The notes under the pieces: generated by a model
Seen by the model: the letters and a program-made list of their open reading frames with translations, nothing else
The model's database searches: none
Told to the model about the DNA's origin: nothing
Made by a program: the position numbers and the translations under genes
NCBI GenBank assembly: GCA_948567375.1
Contig: OX419760.1
Location: 32,984,001-33,048,000, forward strand
Length of the DNA: 64,000 nt
Reading direction: 5' to 3'
From: Lunularia cruciata
Taxonomy: Eukaryota; Streptophyta; Marchantiopsida; Lunulariales; Lunulariaceae
Shown here: in pieces, positions 34,190 through 46,200 of the stretch
How the letters are laid out: every line of letters begins with the position of its first letter
How positions within the stretch are numbered: the first letter of the stretch is position 1

Positions 34190-34860
34190 ATGGTTGATCA
34201 AATAGTTCACAAGTTTGCAAATGTGTTTCTGGATGATCTGCCAAAGGGATTACCCTTTGATTGTGGCATGGCTTTCAAGATTGAGTTATTGTTGGGGAGT
34301 ACTCTAGTGAGTAGACCAATCTATTGGCTCTCACCAAAGGAGTTGGAAGAGTTACAAATAACACTTACGGAGTTGTTGGAGAAGGATTTCATACAACATA
34401 ATACATCTCCTAAGGGAGCACTAGTACTATTTGTTCCAAAGAAGGATGGAGGACTTTGTTGCTATATTGACTAACGTGGGCTCAATAAACAAATGGTGAA
34501 GAATGCATATCCCTTACCTCAAATTGATGACTAGCTTGATCAATTCCATAGAACTTAATACTTCTCCTAGTTGGATCTTCACAACAGCTATTGGCAAATC
34601 CCCATTGATAGGGAGGATATGCAAAATACTACCTTTTGTACAAGGTATAGGCATTTTGAGTAGAGAGTTCTACCTTTTGGGCTCACTAATGCTCTAACAA
34701 TCTTCATGGATTAGATGCATCGGGTATTGGATTGACTATTGGATTGACACGTGGTGGTGTTCTTGGATGATATCTTAATCTATAGCAAGATAGAGGTAAA
34801 ACATTTGAATCTTGTGTGAGAAGTCCTAAGACAACTACAATAGTGGAAAGTTTATTGTAA
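34190..34860 (+). pseudogene. Element F2 reverse transcriptase
   Basis: The frame starts in the linker (HKFANVFLDDLPKGLP) and has the fingers with SPKGALVLFVPKKDGG and YID. After stops it has palm pieces including an intact catalytic VFLDDILIYS (about 34,750-34,785). At least eight stops lie in between. Confidence 0.82.
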
Positions 34861-34869
34861 GAAGTTGAA

Positions 34870-35640
34870 GTGTGCCTTTTGGTAGAAGGAAGTTACCTTC
34901 TTGGATCACAAGATCTTATTGGAGTGGACCAAGATGGAGAGGAGAAAATCAAGGCTATTATTGATTGGCCTACTCCAAAGGATGCAATAGAAGTATGGGC
35001 ATTTAATGGATTGGCCAATTTTTACCGATGGTTCATCCTTTATTATGTACATGTGGCCGCACCATTGACTGATCTCTTGGGGAAGAACTCAAGCTTTCAA
35101 TGGACCACCAAGCACAAAGAAGCATTCCAAAAGCTAAAACATATGGTGTCTTCAAGACCCATACTTCAACAATATGACCCTCAACTACCTTGTGTGGTTA
35201 ATTTCAATGCTTCTAACTTTTTGATTGGAGCCGTGTTGCAATAGGAATTCCCAGATAGATTACATCCCATTGCTTTTGTGTCTTGCCGACTAAATACAAT
35301 TGAAAGGAATTACTCTACTTGAGATTGGGAACAACTAGCAATGGTATATGCCACCAAGGTATGGAGGCATTCTCTCTTAGGAAAACAAGTGATTATGAAA
35401 ACTGATCACAAACCATTGTTGCAGACAATACACTTGGAACACATGAAGAGTCAACATCATCGATGGGAGGAGCAACTCCAATTGTTTGACATTAAACTTG
35501 AGTACAAACCAAGTTGGTTTCATGTCATCCCTGATGCCCTATCACAATATCTTGATCTGAAGTCTCTTCTTCTCATCATGGCAGCCATTACAACGGTGTC
35601 AATCGACTCCAAGGTCCAAAACAATTTTAGGTGAACTCTT
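34870..35640 (+). pseudogene. Element F2 RT connection and RNase H
   Basis: The connection reads FNGLANFYRWFILYY. RNase H contains VVNFNASNFLIGAVLQ, where Asn replaces the first catalytic Asp, and then MKTDHKPLLQT with the downstream Asp kept. The frame breaks at 35,242-35,341. Confidence 0.8.
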
Positions 35641-35699
35641 CAGCATGATTACTTCTTCTAGATGATACATGGTTGTCTTGCAAAATGTGACAAGGAGTA

Positions 35700-36420
35700 C
35701 AACACCTTCTTCTTCAAGGAAGGCCCTCTATTCCATGATGACCAGATTATGTTCTAGCCAAGGGTGATCTCCGACTTAGGCACCTCCAAGAAGCCCATGA
35801 CTTACCAATCGTTGGTCACATTGGTGTGGAAAAGACCTTGGGTACTATCCAATGCCAATGGTGGTGGCCCAACATGACACAAGATGTTTGAGCTTGGATC
35901 TCATCACGTCCTTGCCCAAGATGAAGCAAGATCAAATAATGATTGTGGTGTTTGTGGATAAGCTTAGTAAGCAAATCCATTTGGTGACAACTTTTGATAA
36001 GGTGAATGCTCCAACATTGGCACATATCTACTTCAACATTGTCTTCAAGCATCATGGGATGCCTCATGTACTCATCTTTGACCATGATCCTTGATTCATT
36101 GGGAAATTTTGGCAAATACTCGTCTAGATACTTGGCACAAGCTTGCTTTTTCCATGGCCTATCATCTTCAAATTGATGGAAAAAATGAACATGCAAATTG
36201 CACCTTGGAGGATATGCTTTTTATGTTCATCAACATCCCTCATACCAATTGGGATGAAAGTCTTGTAGTTGTGGAGTTTGCATACAATAATTCCAAACAG
36301 GCAAGCACCAGATTCTCTCCTTTCTTCCTCAAGTTTTGCCAAGACCCACTTGTTCTAGATTCCTTTCTTGCTCCTTCTCCATCTCATGTCCCTCATACTT
36401 CCACCTTCTTGACCACCATA
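35700..36420 (+). pseudogene. Element F2 integrase
   Basis: Zinc-domain remnants lie at about 35,790-35,880 and the core at 35,880-36,090. FVDKLSKQIHLV is visible and the Asp-containing loop reads FDHDP. The third-residue region reads HLQIDGKNEHANCTLEDM, with the catalytic Glu present as NEHAN. FFLKFCQDPLV follows. Frames shift near 36,091. Confidence 0.78.
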
Positions 36421-36439
36421 TCCCAATCCTTCCAACATG

Positions 36440-37010
36440 CCAAATCTCATCTCCTTGTTGTTCAGAATTGGTATGTGTACCACCATCATCATGATCTCAC
36501 ATTTCAAGTTGATGATAAAGTCATGCTCTACTCTAGTAACCTACCTCTCCCACTTGATACCCAAGTTTGTAACCTATTCCTTCCACTCAATACCCAAGTT
36601 AGTATCAACTTGGGTATCAACCCAAGTTGATACCCAAGACAAACTTGCCTGTAATTGGATAGGACACTTTGATGTCACCCAAATTATCTCTCTTGTTGCT
36701 TATCGACTTGCCTTGCCTTGTCATATGCGTATCCACCATATCTTTCACATTTCCAAGTTGAAACCCTTTGTTCCTAACCCATCTTCATTTTCTTCTCGTG
36801 TCCAAGCTCCTCTTCTCATCCTTATCAATGATCATGAGGAGTACAAAGTTGATTGTATCCTTGCACATAGCCATATTCAACAAGGACACTGGCAACATAT
36901 AAAATACAAGGCCTTTCCTCTTTATGATACCATATGGGAACCTCTTTCTCAACTCTAGAATGCACAAACGGCCATCCATGAGTTTGAAGCTACAATGGCG
37001 ATAAGGACAT
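36440..37010 (+). pseudogene. Element F2 integrase tail and chromodomain
   Basis: The SH3-like part (YRLALPCHMRIHHIFHISKL) is followed by a chromodomain (EEYKVDCIL, then YKAFPLYDTIWEP). The usual Trp of WKGYP is replaced (IKYKAFP), so the aromatic cage is damaged. A polypurine tract GTAGTAGGGGGATA at 37,020-37,033 precedes the 3' LTR. Confidence 0.78.
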
Positions 37011-37033
37011 CACCAACTAGTAGTAGGGGGATA

Positions 37034-37446
37034 TGTAACAATATAGAATTTAGCAATGAAGTTAGTTAGGGTTAACAAAGTAACAAATAGGATAAATTAG
37101 CCTAGAATATTCTAGAAGTATCTAGGAAGCTTCCCAAGAAGCTTCTCAACTAGCTTAGCTTGCACCCCAAGTATGTAGCTTCTAGAAGCTCCTACCTAGC
37201 TTAGCTTGCAAACTAAGTATAAGACTTCTAGAAGGAAGCTTCTTGAGAAGCTTCTCAGTTAACTTGGCTTGCACTCCAAGAAAGCGGCTCAAGGAAACTT
37301 CTTGAGAAGTTTCTCAAGAGCCTTATATGCTCCCTATAAATACCAAAGCCAAAGCTCATGCTAGGGATTTAGAGTTTACCCACATTCAAGTATCCCAATG
37401 TGATCTTCCATTCTCCTTTTTCTCTCATTGGTCTTGGTCTTTTACA
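37034..37446 (+). repeat. 3' LTR of element F2 with heat-shock-element-like motifs
   Basis: It starts TGTAACAATATAG and ends GGTCTTTTACA, about 413 bp. A perfect alternating nGAAnnTTCnnGAAn array is at 37,105-37,117. GAAGCTTC or GGAAGCTTCC palindromes recur at 37,125-37,134, 37,138-37,145 and 37,235-37,254. A TATA box CTATAAATA is at 37,334-37,342. The arrangement resembles heat-responsive LTR promoters. Confidence 0.75.
37105..37117 (+). promoter_or_regulatory. Three-unit heat-shock element in F2 LTR
   Basis: The sequence GAATATTCTAGAA has three alternating GAA/TTC/GAA units with 2-bp spacing, which is the consensus for HSF trimer binding. It lies about 220 bp upstream of the LTR TATA box at 37,334. 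In the shared LTR the matching site (about 31,529-31,541) has lost one base. Confidence 0.55.
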
Positions 37447-37856
37447 CTTCTTCTATATTAAGCTTTTGAGCTCTTGGCTATGGTGGACAAAATTTTGGTG
37501 AGCTTCACCTTGATTTTGGTGAGCTCCCACCTAGCTTAGCTTGCAAACTAAGTATGCGACTTCTAGAAGGAAGCTTCTTGAGAAGCTTATTGGTTAACTT
37601 GACTTGCACTCCAAGAAAGTGGCTCAAGAAAACTTCTTGAGAAGCTTCTCAAGAGCCTTGTATGCTCCCTATAAATACTAGAGTTGAAGCTCATGCTAGG
37701 GATTTAGAGTTTACCCACATTCAAGTGTCTAAATGTGATCTTCCATTCTCCTTTTTCTCTCGTTGGTCTTGGTCTTTTACACTTTTTCTATATTAAGCTT
37801 TTGAGCTCCTGGCTATGGTGGACAAAATTTTGTGAGCTTCACCTTGATTCTCTTAA
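37187..37856 (+). repeat. 335-bp tandem duplication across the F2 LTR end
   Basis: 37,187-37,521 and 37,522-37,856 are close direct copies. Each includes GAA/TTC palindromes, a CTATAAATA box (37,334 and 37,669) and the LTR end, plus ~75 bp similar to the D/G LTR (AGCTTTTGAGCTCYTGGCTATGG). The duplication thus joins LTR F sequence to a scrap of another LTR. Confidence 0.82.
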
Positions 37857-38415
37857 CTAGAGTGGATGTGGCTTGACAATGTAATAAAGGTATGTAATTT
37901 ATATATTATTGACTTAGTGTTAAGATTTGAGACTTAATTCAATTTAAGGGCTACTAATTGTTGTATTTTTGTGAGTATTTGGAGTTTATATGTGACTTTT
38001 TGTATGAGTTGTAGATTCTATACTATATGTTTTGTTTCTATAGTATATGTTGTATATTTACTTGATAAATTGCATTAAAAAAAGAAGATGTTAATTGTTG
38101 TTAATGAATCCTATTTTTATAAGTGATATACTTATTTTTTGAAATGATAATACTCAAATAATAAGGAATAATTAATACAAAGGAGATATATAATAAAAAT
38201 ATATAAAAAAAATAGATTTTTCATTTCTTTTTATATTTTATTTGCTTTTAATGGTTGTAGTGACTTTTATATCTAATGAAATAAAAATCATAGTATATAG
38301 AAGCTAAATGGAAATTATAGAGATATATATACATATAAAAATAATTTATTAGGACCTTATCTTATGATTTAGGAGTCTCAAAGACTTATGTGTTTTATGG
38401 ATCTTATATTTGTCA
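37857..38415. other. AT-rich intergenic stretch
   Basis: A short G-like LTR scrap continues to about 37,900. After that the sequence is strongly A/T-rich, with no ORF and no recognised element. Confidence 0.6.
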
Positions 38416-38421
38416 CGACAT

Positions 38422-39053
38422 TTGTAACGCCAAAGCTAGTTTGCTTGGACATTGGAGTGTTAGTCTTGGCAGTTAGAGTTATGCATGTAGTTTCTCAAAG
38501 ACTACTTAGTGGTATTTTTTTATGCCTATTAAAGAACCTTTAAAGGCTAATTCATGAAAAAATATACGAGAAATGTGAAATAACTTATATACGGAACGAT
38601 GGCGTCCTGTGAAAATACACCGGTTTCTTACTCGTGTTTTGGAACTATTTCTTGGCAACGTAGACAACTCTAGGTTTTGTATTAGGGCTATTGAAAGCAC
38701 TGTTGGAGTTACCATTGGTTACACTATTTGCACTGTTAGCAATGCCGTTAGGGTTGGAGTGCTAGGTCAAGTCCAAAGAGGTACACCTTGAACTGCAACT
38801 CCAAAGAGCTCACTTCTCTAATGTTGAGCCTTTGAGCTCCTAGGTATGGTAGACAAGGATTGGCTAGTGTCACATGGAGTCTCTTAGCTAAAGTGGGTGT
38901 GGTTTTACTATGTAAGTGGAGCCTTTTGATGATAGTTTCTTGAGCTTAGAGTGTGAAATGAACAGATTATTGTGGCACTTTAGAGTGCATGTATACCTTT
39001 TGTATGAGTTATGCTTTTGTAGTGTATGATGTTGACAACAATGTATATATGCA
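38422..39053 (+). mobile_element. Solo LTR (family G) with 6-bp target duplication
   Basis: This 632 bp unit from TTGTAACGCC to ATATATGCA is flanked by CGACAT on both sides (38,416-38,421 and 39,054-39,059). It is similar to the insert at 31,581-32,112, and its first ~400 bp are similar to the LTR of element D, but it lacks that LTR's long 3' part. No internal region is present. Confidence 0.78.
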
Positions 39054-39059
39054 CGACAT

Positions 39060-40700
39060 ATTAGACTTGTGATTTTATGAACATCTTTACAACATATATA
39101 GTGAACATTATTGAAGCTCCTCATGGATTTGGTATTCATTTCCTTAAAGATCTCCGAGTACAAGACCTTGACATTATTTGAATTATAATTTCATTTCTAC
39201 AATGTAAACCTTCCTAATTTTTAAATTACCAAACCTAATTTAACATGTCTTAACTTAATAGTCTACTACTACTTCCTAGTTAGTTTGTGGTATCTTTTTT
39301 AGTTCTTGGTACCCGGTGCATGGCTATTTATCTCATTTTTTGAGAGATCATTTAATTATGTATCCATTGACAAAAATCATATAAAATTGAGCACTAATAA
39401 TTAGTTATACCAAAATCAAAATATAATTCTTCTTTCTTTAAGACATAATTTTATGATTTTGGAGTTTGAAATTATGAGACTAAAGGATCAAAAATACCTC
39501 AATAATAATTTCAAAGTCTAAATCTATAAATGATGAATAAAATAAAATTTTCTATTATGGAGTTTTAGTTGCATGTCTATTTAATATTATCTTATATATT
39601 TCCAAGTAGCTGGGTTGCATTAGAAAGATATTCTAATTTTATATCTTTTGAGACCAAAATCATAGAAGTTAAGACTCAATGTAAAAATTATATAAATACC
39701 AAAGATAATTTCTTTTCTTCTTGGGTCAACCTGATTTGCAATAAATAGGAATACTGAAAAATCAAATATTATATAATATTTATTTTGGTATTGAAATTGA
39801 CCAATAATATAGGAAAGAAAAAGATTTAATTTATGTAGATTTGGTAAAAGAATTATTTTTTATCTAGAGTATATATCAAGTTATTGCGATTACATTGAAA
39901 AGCTCTTTGAATTTTACAAATAATGAGATCAAAATCATAGCACCCTATGTAGAAGTATAAGTTATGGTGAAATGAAAAATATGACCAATTTTGTCTTGAG
40001 TATATTATGTTACAATTTTGGAGTACAAAATTACAACTTAACAATCAAGGACTCTTTAATCACAATTTTGGAATCAGAATAGTGAGACAAAAGAAAAGAT
40101 TGTGAATATAGAGTTCTTTAAACATTTTCATGTAGTGTGGACTTTAAGTAATCTTTGAATTATAGTTTACTCAGATCAAGAAAAAAAATAGAGGTCTAAT
40201 GTGAAATTTACAATAAACTGATAATATATTTTATTTTTCTCTTGGACAGTAATACAATTATAAAATAAATATCCAAGAGATTGATTTAAATAGAAAACTC
40301 AGCATTATAAAACAGTGGTATAAGATTTAATCCTCATATATTCAAATGTGTTGTTGACAAGTTCCAGTTATGTTTATAACCATCAAATTCTGTCATTTTG
40401 TACAAGAATGTATGGACTATGATAAGAAATACCCCAGAAGTCTTTTTTTTCAGTACTTTTCATAACAATAAAAACTTACTGTAATTAGCAGAATTTATTA
40501 AAGTTTTGGTGCATCATATAGATTTTTTTAAACCCAATTAATTTAAACTTCATAAACATCAAGTGACAATGATATTATCCACATAATCACTTTATAATAT
40601 GAGGATGGAAACCATTTCCATCTAACGTCATAATATCTTTTAACCATTAGTATTCATGAGCTTTGAACAGAAACTCAGGCAGAGTGGTACTAACATTCGC
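39060..40700. other. AT-rich intergenic DNA
   Basis: About 1.6 kb of very A/T-rich sequence with no ORF above background. No coding domain, RNA gene or clear repeat was recognised. Confidence 0.6.
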
Positions 40701-41400
40701 TTGCTACTTAAGCACTGATGAGATAATAAGTGCTTTCGTGAAGGTTTACTATGATCGCTTTTTTCTTCCTTCAGTGTTGGGTATTTTAGGATTCATTAGG
40801 CCATAGAGCATGCAGCCATATTCTCTAATCGAGTCCTCTAACGCTTTGCTCTACTTTCCCCCTTCTCTGAACGGCTTCTTCTCTCTTTTCCTCATACCCA
40901 GTCCTCTTTCATCTTGCTTCGATTCAACCAAGACACCTTCCAATCCTCCTGTCCCACTGCGCTCCACTCCACCCATCCTCAACTATTGCTCCTTCGAATG
41001 GTGTCTGTTTCGTGGATCCTACCCGTCTTTCGACTTCATGGTTCCTACCCGACTCCTCAGATTGCTTAAGAGTTCAGGTCCAGCTCAATGGTCTTCGATT
41101 ACACGTTGTTTACTACTTCTTTACATCCGTTTGATTAGCGCTTGTCGATTACACGAGGTTTTACATTTCCCTTCGATTACATGATGGTTAACAGTTCTCG
41201 GCATGTTGTTATCTTCTGATAATCATATTATGATAGTGCTTAGCCTTACATTCGTTTCGTGTGTTTCACTTCATCTCCTTTCCGCATGTACTTTCATTTG
41301 GTTTTGCTTTCATTACATTCGCATTCCATCCTCACGTAATGGGTTCCGGATCTCCCGTTCTTCGAACGCCTTTGGCTCTCATTTCCAAATATGCTTAACC
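40690..41400 (-). repeat. Copy of the intron hairpin repeat, opposite orientation
   Basis: This stretch is similar, in reverse orientation, to the repeat units in the intron at 54,050-58,506. It has the GAACGGCTTCTTCTC and CCCAGTCCTCTTTC blocks, the ACCAAGACACCWTCCA block, and at 41,347-41,370 the hairpin TCCCGTTCTTCGAACG preceded by GGTTCCGGA. The open frame on the plus strand (40,810-41,184) is also mirrored in the other copies and is not taken as a gene. Confidence 0.65.
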
Positions 41401-41499
41401 ATTGATGCACTAGACGATGACGTTACGAATATTATCGATGTAGGAATGACTGTAATAGATGCAGACATAAGTGGTATACTTATTGATAAGCAATGTTAA

Positions 41500-43254
41500 A
41501 ACACATATGAACGACTGGAAGAGTAAGTGTGTTAATTACTATTAAAGTTAATTATTAAAGTTATTTTTCTTTTGGATCGATATTTGGGTTTATGCTGTAT
41601 TGAGGTCATAATTGTGTAGCTTTTGAGACACAATTTTTGGCAATATATATGCATGATATCTTATTTGAACCTCCAAAAACGTTGCCAAAGACTTGTTTCA
41701 ATGATAAAATTGATTCATAATATGGTACAAATATCAAGCATACATTGTTAGTATATGGATGCTTTCAAAGCATTTTATAGCCTTTTTTTGAAAATAGAGA
41801 TGTAGTGATGGTACTTGTCCATCCAAAACAAGAGTACTATGTCCTAGAGATTTAAAAAAATACCAATTTGTAGATAAAGAGCTTATGCAAGAGACAAGAA
41901 ATAAATTAAATTTTTTAGATGGATAGGTTACATCAGGATTGCTCTTGATTATCCTTTCTTTAAATGTATTTCTTGAAATAAATTAAGTCAAATCAAGGAG
42001 ATTCTCCTGTCTGTATGTTGCTTAGGCAGACACTAATCGTTTATATCTGGAGTTGGTTCGATGTTTCAAGTGTGAACGAGAGATATAATTTCAGTTTCGA
42101 CCAGTTAACCCGAATAATTCACAAATTGACATCGGAGAGCATATATCTTGTCCAAGGTTGTATAAGTATGCCAAAGACATGGGACGACTTTCACATCCTA
42201 AAGCAATATGAATAAAGATACTAAAATTTGCAATAAGTTTGATAACCACAAAATCCAACTTTATTTCATATGAAGGACAGAGCAACTCGCATGATCTTTC
42301 AGAGGTTAGTTAAGTGGTGCTACTTGAGCGATGTATACAAGAATAGTAATAATTTACTCAACTCGGAGTTGTACTGCCCCAATGGATCCAGTAGCAATGA
42401 CACACCAATGACATGATCTGGGGCTGGAAAGATCCCGAAGTTCTTTACAATCACACAACTCCATTCCCTCGTGCATTGGGTGCCTCTTCTCTTGTTCATC
42501 TAAATCCTTTTGCTCCTTGCAGCTACATGTCAGTACACTGGGGACGCAAGCTGTGAAGGCAAAAGAACTTGGAACATTACTTTCACTTCTTGGCTTGTAA
42601 GAACATGGATAATTTTTACAAATTTTTGTTTCAATTGCTATGTTATGTTTACTCACTCACCAACTGCAGTTGGAGATACAATTGGATAGCGATCTAAACC
42701 TAAGGGAAGTCATAGATAAAATGGAACGAACTTGACTCCATGCCGCTTTTATCGCACCACGACAACTTGAAGTTTGATATAATAGAGGAAGCAAAGTCAA
42801 TGTGATATTGGCCTAATATAGCAGCAACTTTTATCAATCAACCGAATCGGACGTGGTATCATTATAGTAATACTCCCTCAGTTTTAGAGCTCTATGGTAA
42901 AAGATGAGGCGGTTCACACAGAAGGGTACAACCCACATGAACGTTTATTGGGTTTGCATCCATGGCCAGACAACAACACGAAAGGTCAGACAAGAGTTCG
43001 GACTACAAAGGACGAACGGCTAAGGCCAACTAGGCCGCCTCCAAGGTAACTTTCAGACCACAATATGATAGTGTGAATACTCTGCTTTGGCGTAAACTAA
43101 TGTTGCGAAGTTTCTCATATGTACTGGCGTGGAGAGTTTGTAAGAAACGAGAGATAGACATGGTTCTGTCGGTGTGTCTACTTTTGAACAAAAAACTAAC
43201 TACAGGATGACATGAATCAACTGTGGTAAGGCCACACGTATATAAGTGATAATA
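41500..43254. other. Region downstream of the HECT gene
   Basis: No coding domain is recognised. The part nearest 43,254 should hold the 3' UTR of the minus-strand gene. A minus-strand AATAAA-type signal near 42,944-42,949 is a possible poly(A) signal. The remainder appears to be intergenic. Confidence 0.45.
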
Positions 43255-46200
43255 TCACTGTAGCCCAAAACCAGTCGAGTTTTGTATGGCCACTCTAAGG
43301 CGATTTTCAAGTTTTGCTTTACTGCTGTACTCTGGCAACATCAGAATATTGAAACAAGTGTGTGATGTTGGTAATCTGCAGACAACACCACAATCACAGG
43401 AATGAGAACCTCACCCTCCAGTAGTAAGCACATTTCTTCGTCATGGACAGGACCTGGAAAGAAGAGTTCCTTCAAGTACTCCTCGAAGAAGAACAGTAGT
43501 TTCAAAACTTCTTACCTGTCGGTGTCGTCCCCGTTTTTCTGAACTATAAATTTGAGGCAAGCAAGGCCACCGATGGGAGCTCGGTCATTTCCTGTAGAAA
43601 AGAATAAGAGCTGTTTTTTCTCTTCCAGAGACATCGCCCTAACCTGAACCCGACACAACGATCGAATCAGATCCTAAACTGATCCTTGCAGATCCGTATC
43701 CCTTTCTTACTAGTAACATGAAAAGAAAGTAATTTTGTCAGCAAAGCCAGGACTACGGTCTAGGAAATGTCTCCCAAAGTGCATGTCCAAAGACCAGACG
43801 CATAAGAGCTCCCTCACCACTTCCCAAAACCAGGCAATAATCCTGGTATACTTCGTGTATCCTCCTTGGTAGACAGTTACGCGCTCCAAAGCCTAAAGCA
43901 CAAAATAACACGGGACTTGACCAATAAATGAGCTAGTGAAGCAATAGAATACACCCGATTAACTGAAATTTGTCCTGATTTCAAATGCAGCCTCCTCATG
44001 ACTAGTACCTAGAGCTTGACGTTACAAACGCAAGAAAACAAGAAATCGCAAAAAATTGGTCTAAGATTCGAAGCTTACATCGAAGTCGAAATGGGGAAGA
44101 CCACAAATTAGTAATTCAAGCTCCTCATAACGGAATAGAGACAGCGCTTTCCCCAAGCAAACCTGATGCGAAGAACATGGTATAACGGGTTAGTCGATTT
44201 CGACTAACCCGTTAACTCCGGTGTGCATTAAAGTAGAGCAAAATGTTCTAAGAAGAAAACAATCTTGTTCCTGGTGACTAAAAGTCATGTGCGAGACAAG
44301 TCCTGTCACTTCAGCGAGGGGTTCCACTTATGCATCTGCTACCACTATGAACCAATTTCACTCGTCCCAAACCATAGTTCGTAGAGACGCAGGACCAAGG
44401 GATTTACCTGCATAAACCCGTCTCTAAACGAGGTAAATTGCTTCTCAATACACTCCTCTAGCAGATAACTGACGTAGAGGTCCACGTATCTGCTCGGATT
44501 CAAACGTAATATGATCAGTAATCTCGAGCGTCAGTTCTAGCTAAAGATTCATTTCTCCACCTTGAGTGATACCTACGGGACTAAATCATACAACTTGAAG
44601 ACGCAACGCACGCTGACATTGATGCCCAAAGCTAATCTAGCGGAGTCCAACACATAATAAGAAAGCTGAAGGAGTGCAATATCATCAATTAAATACAATC
44701 CAGATTGGGAGAATTTCACTAGCAAACAGCATGACTGCTCGTCATTGTAAATGATGCAGATTTTTTACTCTTGGGATTGAGTTGAAGTGTTCATTGCTAC
44801 TGAGCCAATCTAAGTCAATGACTAGATTTGCTTTGTCCCCTCGTTGAGCAATATAGATGCTGGAAGACATAGAGGTAGTTAAAGTCTTTAGGAAAGAAAT
44901 CCAACTTTTCGGTGTATATGCAACATTTACATCAAATTTAATATACACACGAGTGACGAAACAGTAAGCAGTCATCCATCCGTCTGAAGTATCGATTTAC
45001 CTCTTCCTGTTCTCTGTTGTTACGGTAATCTCGGAACCACCTGGAATAAGATCATGGGTTCTAATCTGCCCAAAATACTCGTATTCGACCTGATGCAATA
45101 TTATCGATCATGCATTTGATATTAAAAGCAGATAATTCATTTTCCAACCCAGTATGATTCACAAAGTCTACAGATGTTTCCTTGCGACAAATCTTAATAC
45201 TGACAGAATAAACAAAGAGGAAAGAACTCGGGAAGGGGAACGGGAACGCCTATGCGGCTGGAATAGTTTGGACACGCGCACATGGAATTTTCTGTATAAG
45301 GAATGCAGCAATAAAAGGGCAGACTACACGGGATCGACAACTGAAAGCGAGGCAGAGGCGGGAAAATATGACATGTGATAGGTACCTGAAATGTCAGGCA
45401 GAATGTGCCTTCAACATCTCCCTTGAAGTCAAGCAGTTGCTTTAGACCTCGATAGAGATCAGGTTCTACATCTTTTAGATCGTCTAGTTGCATCTCCAAT
45501 TTACAAACTTTCTTGTACACAGTCTGCAGAAAGTCGGGATAATTAGCGACATAGGAACTGTCATGAAACTAGTGAATTCTGCAGTTGCAGAGAAGCGATG
45601 AGATGGCTCACGAGGGCCACGTATACCAAAGAGGTTTATAGTATACTTTCGATACCTAGAGTTATAGATCTATAGTGGTTAGAATATTATATCTAACTTA
45701 TAAATCTGCACAGGAGGAAACCATTCACCAGCAACATACAAACAAAACAGACAGAAGTGCTGGTAAGAAAAGCATCAGATATGTATGTAACGGGTAACGG
45801 ATATACCAGTGGGAAATGCACATCCAAGATGACACCATTGTAAATAGCAAGGCCTAAAACTATACCAACCTGCACAGTTCAAGCCCTCCGTTAAGAACCT
45901 CAAAAGACATTACAGGGGATGAAATTTAACAGAAAAGGCCGTTAACAACGAGATGGGAAAGACTGGGATAAGAGAGCATGTGAGCCGAGGCTATGCCTCA
46001 AGAAAGATCAGTTTTCTACCTACTTCTGTAACGAAGGAAAAACAGAAACAGCCCATAGCATTGATTCTCCTTTTTCCTTTTGAATACACATCCTTTCCAA
46101 CATGCTAACAATCAGCACAATTCAACTACGTCTCACCAGGCGAAATTCATTTGGATTCTCAATGGAATTGCGATTGAACCAAATCGTTCTCGATTCCTCG

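Larger units (their letters stand above)
32361..37033 (+). mobile_element. Element F2 internal region (chromovirus)
   Basis: This is the plus-strand internal region between two LTRs of the same family: gag, protease, RT, RNase H, integrase, chromodomain. Frames are longer than in F1 but all contain stops. Together with the LTRs it forms the only structurally complete element in the window, about 6 kb from 31,460 to 37,446 including the insert. Confidence 0.82.

Noticed and set aside
40810-41184. Plus-strand open frame of 124 codons
   Set aside because: The same sequence, in reverse orientation, recurs in the intron repeats at 54.9-55.2 kb and 56.9-57.2 kb, so it is repeat DNA rather than a gene.
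41203-41499. Plus-strand open frame of 98 codons
   Set aside because: It overlaps the hairpin repeat, has no domain pattern, and its acidic C terminus looks random.
42354-42656. Minus-strand frame of 100 codons with several Cys residues
   Set aside because: The Cys spacing fits no zinc motif, and the frame lies downstream of the HECT stop with no splice support.
44742-44975. Minus-strand frame of 77 codons between HECT exons
   Set aside because: It lies in an intron; the flanking exons 25 and 26 join in phase and continue the HECT domain without it.
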